From assembly GCA_017533915.1 (NCBI GenBank), contig JAFWHX010000019.1:1-32380 (forward strand): DNA of 32,380 bases, read 5' to 3'. Source of the DNA: Eubacterium sp. Its GTDB lineage: Bacteria; Bacillota; Clostridia; Peptostreptococcales; Anaerovoracaceae. Below the pieces are notes generated by a model. That model ran no database searches. It was given only the letters and a program-made list of their open reading frames with translations, and had not been told where the DNA came from. The position numbers were made by a program, and so were the translations under genes. Shown in pieces: positions 27,447 through 32,380 of this stretch (its first letter is position 1; every line of letters begins with the position of its first letter).

Positions 27447-29015
27447 TTATTTAACACGCTGCATGATGCAGTAATAGAACCCGTCAGGTCCTCCAGAACA
27501 CGGCATCGTCAGCTTCGAGCACCGTACCCGGAATCCATCGTGCCCGGCAATGAATCTGTCGGTCACTTTCTCATTCTCGATCCTGTTCAGCGTGCACGTG
27601 CTGTACATCAGCTCTCCGCCAGGCTTTACATAATCAGCCGACGAGCACAGAATCCTGTACTGTATCTCCGCAAGATCACGCCCGTCATTTAAGAGCGGCC
27701 TGTCTTTTATCTCCGGCTTTCTCCGCAATACTCCAAGCCCGCTGCACGGTACGTCGCAGAGCACTTTATCTGCACCATACTCATTATTACCTGAGCTGCT
27801 CGCGGCATATTTTTTATTTATTGTCTTAGCATCGTGCTCTTCAGTATCGATTATAGTGATCCCAAGACGTTTTGCCTGCTTCGTGAGCGCCCTGAGCTTG
27901 TTGCCGTGAAGATCCATAGCATGGATCACTCCGCTGTTATCCATCAGTATCGCCGCGGCAAATGACTTTCCGCCCGGAGCTGCGCATACATCTATCAAAG
28001 TCTCCCCGGGTTCCGGACCGAATTCTTTCATCGCCTGAGATGATGATGCGTCCTGAACAAAGAACAGACCGTCCTTGAATTCTTTTGTCTCCAGTATTCC
28101 CTTGCCCGATACCACTAATGTATCAGGAAAGTCAGGGCTTTGATCATCTGCCTTGAATCCCTTATCAGTAAGAGATGAGATAAGGTCAGCCGATGATGTT
28201 TTGATCGTATTCACCCTGACGTACAGAGGCGGTGTCTCAAGAGAGACCCTCAGTATCTCCTCAGCCTTTTCAGTTCCATACTGCCCGGCGAGCAGTCTGA
28301 CCAGACCTTCGTCACATGAGTACATAACCGAGATACGTCTGATTGGATCTGTTATATTCGGTACAGGTATATCTCTCTTATTGTCAGAAACCGGCTCGGA
28401 TCCGCTGACGTCGTCTCTCTTGTTTTCAGAAACAGACTCAGATTTCCTGCTATCATCACTAGGTTTACTATAATAAGTGTTTTGTTTTCTTATGAAGCTT
28501 CTGAGCAGACCGTTGACAAAACCGTCACGACCTGGAAACAGCAGCTTTGTGATCTTTACGGTCTCGTCTACAGCGGAGTGTTCAGGCACTGAATCCATGA
28601 ATATTATCTGATACAGCCCCATCCGGAGCAGTATCGCTATCTCACGACGCACACCTTCGATACCATCTCTCGCAAGGTCATCTATGAAATAGTCCAGATA
28701 GCGCCTGTTCTTTATAACACCATAGACCAGCTCGCGTACGAACGCGGGATTTACTACGATATCAGCCGGATCCTTCTCTGAAAGGATCGAGTTCAGCTCA
28801 ATGTTAGAGTATGCCTTGGCTTTATCGATTCTCAGCAATGCTTTGTAAGCCGTTATGCGGTCAGGATCGACCGCTTTCTTCACGGCGCCCCGCCTGTGAC
28901 CACCTTTATTGCCAAAGCCACTGCCGTTGTTATTCCTACGCTTGTCTACGGCGCTTTTGCCGTTATTCCCACGTTTGTTTCCGGCGCTTTTTTTGTCAGA
29001 CCTGTCTGTTCCCAT
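27447..29015 (-). CDS. rsmB: 16S rRNA m5C967 methyltransferase RsmB
   Basis: Methylates C967 of 16S rRNA. 522 residues, about 70 longer than usual. Residues 1-50 form an unusual Asn/Gly/Lys/Arg tail with an 11-residue repeat. A NusB-like RNA-binding domain spans about 53-178. A polar linker (about 185-222) carries a 14-residue duplication (SESVSENKRDDVSG / SEPVSDNKRDIPVP). The Rossmann methyltransferase follows, with VCAAPGGKSF, the catalytic PCSGLG and STCTLNRIENE. All key residues are present, so the enzyme should be active. The start has only a weak ribosome site. It lies between the YugP-type gene and prpC. Confidence 0.95.
   Translation of the reverse strand: MGTDRSDKKSAGNKRGNNGKSAVDKRRNNNGSGFGNKGGHRRGAVKKAVDPDRITAYKALLRIDKAKAYSNIELNSILSEKDPADIVVNPAFVRELVYGVIKNRRYLDYFIDDLARDGIEGVRREIAILLRMGLYQIIFMDSVPEHSAVDETVKITKLLFPGRDGFVNGLLRSFIRKQNTYYSKPSDDSRKSESVSENKRDDVSGSEPVSDNKRDIPVPNITDPIRRISVMYSCDEGLVRLLAGQYGTEKAEEILRVSLETPPLYVRVNTIKTSSADLISSLTDKGFKADDQSPDFPDTLVVSGKGILETKEFKDGLFFVQDASSSQAMKEFGPEPGETLIDVCAAPGGKSFAAAILMDNSGVIHAMDLHGNKLRALTKQAKRLGITIIDTEEHDAKTINKKYAASSSGNNEYGADKVLCDVPCSGLGVLRRKPEIKDRPLLNDGRDLAEIQYRILCSSADYVKPGGELMYSTCTLNRIENEKVTDRFIAGHDGFRVRCSKLTMPCSGGPDGFYYCIMQRVK
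28372..28455. repeat. 42-bp tandem repeat inside rsmB
   Basis: Copies at 28372-28413 and 28414-28455 agree at about 30 of 42 bases by eye. They encode the 14-residue pair SESVSENKRDDVSG / SEPVSDNKRDIPVP in the linker between the NusB-like and methyltransferase domains. Confidence 0.75.
28929..28994. repeat. 33-bp tandem repeat at the rsmB N-terminus
   Basis: Copies at 28929-28961 and 28962-28994 agree at about 26 of 33 bases. They encode 11-residue units (SAGNKRGNNGK / SAVDKRRNNNG) in the basic N-terminal tail. Confidence 0.7.
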
Positions 29016-29064
29016 GCTTCATCTCTCAATAAGCCTAGATCCTCAAGCTTAGTTTCCCGTAAGC

Positions 29065-29784
29065 TTAGTTTCTCCTGCTCATGTTTGCGATCGCGAGGAT
29101 CCTGAGCAGATTCGCGAGAGCCATTACCAGGGCTCCGAGGTATGTCAGAGCTGCTGCGCCAAGGACTTTTCTTACGCCTACTTCATTTTCCGGAAGAACA
29201 AGGTGCATATCACTGATCTGCACAACCGCGCGATGACTCGCGTTGATCTCTACCGGAAGTGTGACGAGATGGAAAAGCACGACGATAAGAAATGCGATGA
29301 TACCAATATTCAGGATCGTGCTTCCTATACCTCCGTCCGGCGCCTCGGACATTCCCATAAGGACCAGTCCTCCGACCACAAGTATCCACGAGAATGATGA
29401 GGCGATGTTTACCAGCGGAACGATTGAATTCCTGAATACAAGCGGGAAAAAGCTGTGCGCATGCTGCAGCGCATGTCCGCATTCATGGCACGCTACTCCT
29501 ACAGCACTGACTGAATCTGATCCATAAACAGGCTCAGAGAGATTTACTGTCTTTGTCCTCGGATCGTAATGATCTGTCAGGCTTCCCTTTACAGGCCTTA
29601 TCTGTACATCATAAAGGCCGTTCTTATCCAGCATCTTCCTCGCAGCTTCTGCTCCGGTAATGCCCATGCCGCCTTTTACACGGCTGTACTTATTGAAGTT
29701 GCTTGATACCTGGAACTGCGCGATCGCAACAAGGATCATCGCAGGCAGCAATATGATAAATGTCCAGTCAAAATAATAAAACAT
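29065..29784 (-). CDS. YugP-family zinc membrane metallopeptidase
   Basis: 239 residues matching the YugP family (neutral zinc metallopeptidase). Membrane helix near the N-terminus (WTFIILLPAMILVAIAQF), a TGAEAARKML segment, DHYDPRTKTVNLSEPVY, the zinc-binding HECGHALQH, then a hairpin of helices (SSFSWILVVGGLVLMGM, and the ILNIGIIAFLIVVLFHLV region) and a C-terminal helix LGALVMALANLLRIL. GGGAG precedes the ATG. The substrate is unknown. The gene commonly sits in the fmt-rsmB region of Firmicutes, where membrane-protein quality control has been proposed for such proteases (inference). Confidence 0.92.
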   Translation of the reverse strand: MFYYFDWTFIILLPAMILVAIAQFQVSSNFNKYSRVKGGMGITGAEAARKMLDKNGLYDVQIRPVKGSLTDHYDPRTKTVNLSEPVYGSDSVSAVGVACHECGHALQHAHSFFPLVFRNSIVPLVNIASSFSWILVVGGLVLMGMSEAPDGGIGSTILNIGIIAFLIVVLFHLVTLPVEINASHRAVVQISDMHLVLPENEVGVRKVLGAAALTYLGALVMALANLLRILAIANMSRRN

Positions 29785-29823
29785 ATTTTCACTCCCTTTA
29801 TTTGCTCACAATATCGCTTTTAT

Positions 29824-29834
29824 ATAATACCATA
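29824..29834 (-). promoter_or_regulatory. Extended -10 promoter of the yugP-rsmB-prpC-prkC unit
   Basis: The minus strand reads TATGGTATTAT, an extended -10 matching those of argR and the PBP gene at 10 of 11 bases. No -35 match is seen. It is about 40 bases upstream of the yugP-type ATG and after the fmt terminator, so it should drive yugP-rsmB-prpC-prkC. Confidence 0.55.
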
Positions 29835-29922
29835 ATAATCGCAGTCCTGACTGAATACTCACAAGAAAAACACCCTAAAAAATACTTAAGCATTTGCATC
29901 TATGAGATCTATTCCATATAGA

Positions 29923-29948
29923 AACAGAGCCCCTTTCAGAGCTCTGTT
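29923..29948 (-). terminator. Terminator after fmt
   Basis: Minus strand AACAGAGC / GCTCTGTT arms with a ten-base loop, followed by TTTCTAT. The U-run is short, so some read-through into the yugP-type gene is likely. Confidence 0.6.
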
Positions 29949-29988
29949 AACGTCCTTATATTCAAGTCCTATCTTATTTCAAAGCCAT

Positions 29989-30999
29989 TCATCCCATCAC
30001 TGTACCCTTCTCGACTGAATGTCCGAGAAGATAATCGCGTACTGACGTCCTCTTCTTTCCAGGAAGCTGCAGTTCTTTGATGATCAGAACTCCCTCTCCG
30101 CATTGCACGCGTATTCCTTCTGAGTCTGCTGAAATGACCGTACCCGGAGCAGCAAAAGCCCCGGATCCTTCTGCTTCAGTTACGGACCCTTTCGTTTCTG
30201 CCCCGGATCCTTCTGCTTCTGTTCCGGACCCTTTCGTTTCTGTTCCCGTCTCTTCAGGTTCTGCCTTCCAGATCTTTATCGTAGTGCCGGCCATATCGCA
30301 GAAAGCGCCTGGCCACGGGTCAAAAGCCCTGATCTTCTGATCGATAGACCGTGCAGTACAGGCAAAATCGATCCTGCCGTCTTCTTTACGGATCATTCCT
30401 GCATAAGTGGAAAGTGAATCGTCCTGCGGGGTGAATTCAGCTTTTCCCGAGCTTATCAGGTCAAGTGCGCGTACCATAAGGTCGGCACCGATCTCAGAAA
30501 GCCTGTCGTGCAGCTCTTCAAAGTTCATCCGTCCTATCTCGACTGAGTCCGATATAAGCATATCGCCTGTATCCAGTCCTTCGTCGATCCTCATTATCGT
30601 TACACCGGCACGCTCGTCACCTTCGAGAATTGCGTGCTGTATAGGAGATGCGCCGCGGAGTCTTGGAAGCAGCGAAGCATGGACATTAAAACAGCCAAGC
30701 TTAGGGATGTCCAGCACGGCCTTCTTGAGTATCTGACCATACGCCACGACTATCATGGCATCCGGAGCGTAATCACTAAGGGTCTTGAGCATGCTCTCAT
30801 CAGACGAGATACGCTCAGGCTGTAGCACCTCGATACCATGATCCAGCGCAGCCTGCTTGACAGGCGAAAAGATCACCTTGCCGCGGTTTCCCTTCCGGTC
30901 AGGCTGACTTACAACAAAGCCGACTTCATGGCCGGCTTCGATCAGTTTATTCAATACAGGCACAGCGAAATCCGGCGTGCCGAGAAATACAAGTTTCAT
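29989..30999 (-). CDS. fmt: Methionyl-tRNA formyltransferase
   Basis: Formylates initiator Met-tRNA from 10-formyl-THF. From the ATG at 30999 (AAAGG upstream; an upstream in-frame ATG lacks one) it is 336 residues. KLVFLGTPDFAVPVLN is the N-terminus; the catalytic signature NVHASLLPRLRGASPI and the Asp in DEGLDTGDML are intact. Between the catalytic domain and the C-terminal tRNA-binding domain (from about residue 275, FAAPGTVIS) lies an added stretch of Gly-Ser-Thr-Glu heptads encoded by a 42-bp tandem repeat. def lies 67 bp upstream, an operonic pairing that closes the formyl-methionine cycle. Confidence 0.96.
   Translation of the reverse strand: MKLVFLGTPDFAVPVLNKLIEAGHEVGFVVSQPDRKGNRGKVIFSPVKQAALDHGIEVLQPERISSDESMLKTLSDYAPDAMIVVAYGQILKKAVLDIPKLGCFNVHASLLPRLRGASPIQHAILEGDERAGVTIMRIDEGLDTGDMLISDSVEIGRMNFEELHDRLSEIGADLMVRALDLISSGKAEFTPQDDSLSTYAGMIRKEDGRIDFACTARSIDQKIRAFDPWPGAFCDMAGTTIKIWKAEPEETGTETKGSGTEAEGSGAETKGSVTEAEGSGAFAAPGTVISADSEGIRVQCGEGVLIIKELQLPGKKRTSVRDYLLGHSVEKGTVMG
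30161..30244. repeat. 42-bp tandem repeat inside fmt
   Basis: Two head-to-tail 42-bp copies (30161-30202 and 30203-30244) match at 38 of 42 bases by eye. They encode 14-residue units such as GSGAETKGSVTEAE, themselves two imperfect heptads. The repeat is in frame, so changes in copy number would lengthen or shorten the linker without disrupting Fmt. Confidence 0.9.
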
Positions 31000-31066
31000 T
31001 TGATGCCTTTCAAAAGAATTCGATGTCAATGATTCGTGTTATTGATCCGGTGTCACTGATCCCATA

Positions 31067-31618
31067 TTACTCTTCTACGGAAATCGCGCCATCTTCTTCA
31101 AGCTTCTTACGCAGCTCTTTATTCTTTTCCTCGTACTCTTTCTGAAGCTCTTCGTACCGTTCCTGCGGATCATATGTCTCAGTTGCTTTGTCGATATAGA
31201 GAACACCGTCCAGATGGTCGTATTCGTGGCACATCACTCGTGCGTGAAAATCTTCAAAGTCATAGCTTTGTTCATTCCCATCGAGATCGAGCGCGCGGAT
31301 CTTTATATGCTGCGGACGCTCTACCACACCTTCAAGATCAGGAACGCTGAGGCATCCTTCCTCTCCGGTCTGCGAGCCATCCTGCTCCAGGATCTCTGGA
31401 TTTATCATGTAATACACTTCATCAGGGACCGGCTCTGCGACGAACATACGCCTCATCACACCGACCTGCGGAGCCGCAAGGCCCACACCTTCATGCTGGC
31501 GCATTGTCTCGACCATATCCTGCATCGTCTCGCGGATATGGTCATTCACCTGACGTACGGGCTTGCTCTTCTTGCGGAGCATCGGATCACCTTCAAGTAT
31601 AATATTTCTTATTGCCAT
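31067..31618 (-). CDS. def: Peptide deformylase
   Basis: Removes the formyl group from nascent proteins. 183 residues from the ATG at 31618, set by GGAGG six bases upstream (an upstream in-frame ATG gives a non-homologous leader). The three motifs are present: GVGLAAPQVG, EEGCLSVPD (Cys metal ligand) and CHEYDHLDG (two His and Glu). The C-terminus extends about 25 residues past the usual end as a charged helix (KEYEEKNKELRKKLEE). A hairpin abuts the ribosome site. It lies between priA and fmt. Confidence 0.97.
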   Translation of the reverse strand: MAIRNIILEGDPMLRKKSKPVRQVNDHIRETMQDMVETMRQHEGVGLAAPQVGVMRRMFVAEPVPDEVYYMINPEILEQDGSQTGEEGCLSVPDLEGVVERPQHIKIRALDLDGNEQSYDFEDFHARVMCHEYDHLDGVLYIDKATETYDPQERYEELQKEYEEKNKELRKKLEEDGAISVEE

Positions 31619-31630
31619 TTTATTCCTCCA

Positions 31631-31650
31631 TATATGCATTCCCGCATATA
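31631..31650 (-). promoter_or_regulatory. Hairpin next to the def ribosome site
   Basis: Perfect seven-base arms TATATGC / GCATATA around GGGAAT on the minus strand. The downstream arm ends two bases before GGAGG of def, so folding could limit ribosome access. The stem is A/T-rich and would be temperature-sensitive. Confidence 0.4.
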
Positions 31651-31713
31651 AAACACTGCTGTAGAAGACAACGTGCAGCACCCAGGGTGCAGGCTGGTCG
31701 TATCCTTCTGATA

Positions 31714-32380
31714 TCAGAAGCTGCTGTACGGATTGACATCGATGGTCATCACACAGCCTCTTTTACTATTTACCATTTTATCACCAAAATTACTCAGATA
31801 ATATATGTATTTGTTTCTGGAATCCTTCGGGCTCTTTATAAGGATATGATACCTGAAGCTTGATCCGGGCTGCCCCTTGAATGCCTCAGTTATGCGAGGC
31901 GCGAATATATGGTCTGCCCCTGGAAGTCCCGCGCGGATAAGATAGTTTCTGCATTCCTCAGCCGCATCCATAGCCATCTTCTCATCATCTGACGTGAACT
32001 CTGCTGCTATAAGGTCCGTAAAAGGCGGATAATCCATCATCTGACGGAACTTTATCTCTTTTTCGAAGAAATCCTCATACGAGCTGTCTTTTGCTGCTGT
32101 GAGCGCAAAATTGTCTGGAGTGAACGTCTGGATGATCACTCGTCCGCGCTCTTTCCCTCTTCCGGAACGCCCTGATGCCTGTGTGACGAGCTGGTATGTC
32201 CTCTCAGTTGAACGATAGTCCGGAATGTTCAGGCTTACGTCAGCAGAAATAATACCTACCAGTCCGACACTGTCAAAATCAAGTCCTTTCGCGACGAGCT
32301 GTGTCCCGACAAGTATATTTGTCTTCTTTTTGGAAAAATCTCCGATGATCCTGTTTATCTCTCTCGTGTTCTTTGCTGTA
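31714..32380 (-). CDS. priA: Primosomal helicase PriA (5' end beyond window)
   Basis: Replication-restart helicase. Only the C-terminal 222 or so residues are here; the reading frame is open to the window edge. Visible: the helicase segment ILVGTQLVAKGLDFDSVGLV, SADVSLNIPDYRSTERTYQL, motif VI TQASGRSGRG (most PriA proteins I recall have VAGRAGRG), then the C-terminal domain with EIKFRQMMDYPPFTDLI and the end VMTIDVNPYSSF. It heads the priA-def-fmt run. The zinc-binding region and Walker motifs are outside the window. Confidence 0.93.
   Translation of the reverse strand, partial: TAKNTREINRIIGDFSKKKTNILVGTQLVAKGLDFDSVGLVGIISADVSLNIPDYRSTERTYQLVTQASGRSGRGKERGRVIIQTFTPDNFALTAAKDSSYEDFFEKEIKFRQMMDYPPFTDLIAAEFTSDDEKMAMDAAEECRNYLIRAGLPGADHIFAPRITEAFKGQPGSSFRYHILIKSPKDSRNKYIYYLSNFGDKMVNSKRGCVMTIDVNPYSSF

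Noticed and set aside
29211-29527. Plus- and minus-strand frames opposite or overlapping the YugP-type gene
   Set aside because: Shadows of the metallopeptidase codons, including the HECGH region read in other frames.
29785-29988. 204-bp gap between fmt and the YugP-type gene considered for a small gene or RNA
   Set aside because: Only a terminator and a promoter are visible; no reading frame with a ribosome site and no tRNA-like fold.

Overview
The window looks like chromosomal housekeeping DNA from a Gram-positive anaerobe of the Clostridia (Bacillota). The evidence is conserved Firmicutes gene neighbourhoods (ruvC-ruvA-ruvB-queA-tgt, argR-recN, priA-def-fmt-rsmB-prpC-prkC), a PASTA-domain Ser/Thr kinase, AGGAGG-type ribosome binding sites, a Gram-positive-type LexA box and 2x[4Fe-4S] flavodoxin/OYE redox genes. 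An Anaerovoracaceae/Mogibacterium-like relative is my guess for the family, not a demonstrated assignment. I saw no tRNA, rRNA, CRISPR array, prophage or insertion sequence.

Layout. 1-5.9 kb (- strand): ruvC-ruvA-ruvB-queA-tgt-rlmD-like (3' end cut by the window), covering Holliday-junction resolution, queuosine synthesis and rRNA m5U methylation. 5.9-6.0 kb is a compact divergent promoter region with a LexA-type operator. 6.0-8.1 kb (+): argR-recN, ending in a terminator. 8.15-10.2 kb (-): an EamA-type transporter behind holA. 10.3-15.2 kb (-): an envelope-signalling block made of a secreted acidic/basic protein, a PepSY membrane protein, a sensor histidine kinase, an OmpR-type regulator, and (as its own unit) a large secreted protein with an extremely basic C-terminus. 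It lies between comEC (15.3-17.6 kb) and holA, genes I recall as often adjacent in Firmicutes. 17.7-20.5 kb (-): endonuclease IV, a short OYE-type flavin oxidoreductase and a flavodoxin-ferredoxin fusion. 20.8-24.7 kb (+): a class A penicillin-binding protein followed by rpe. 24.8-32.4 kb (-): priA (5' end cut), def, fmt, a YugP-type metalloprotease, rsmB, prpC and prkC. The last gene converges on rpe over a shared terminator.

How the genes work together: ruvCAB, recN, priA, nfo and holA serve DNA repair and replication, and the LexA-like box could put both ruvCAB and argR-recN under SOS control. Def and Fmt form the formyl-methionine cycle. PrpC/PrkC form a reversible phosphorylation switch that classically senses cell-wall fragments, and it sits next to a PBP with a large Ser/Thr/Lys-rich cytoplasmic tail. 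The most distinctive accessory feature is the regulator-kinase-PepSY-secreted-protein block between comEC and holA. A second pattern is a set of in-frame tandem duplications (three with a 42-bp period) and charged low-complexity tails in otherwise conserved housekeeping proteins (Fmt, RsmB, HolA, RuvB, PBP, PrkC, the histidine kinase).
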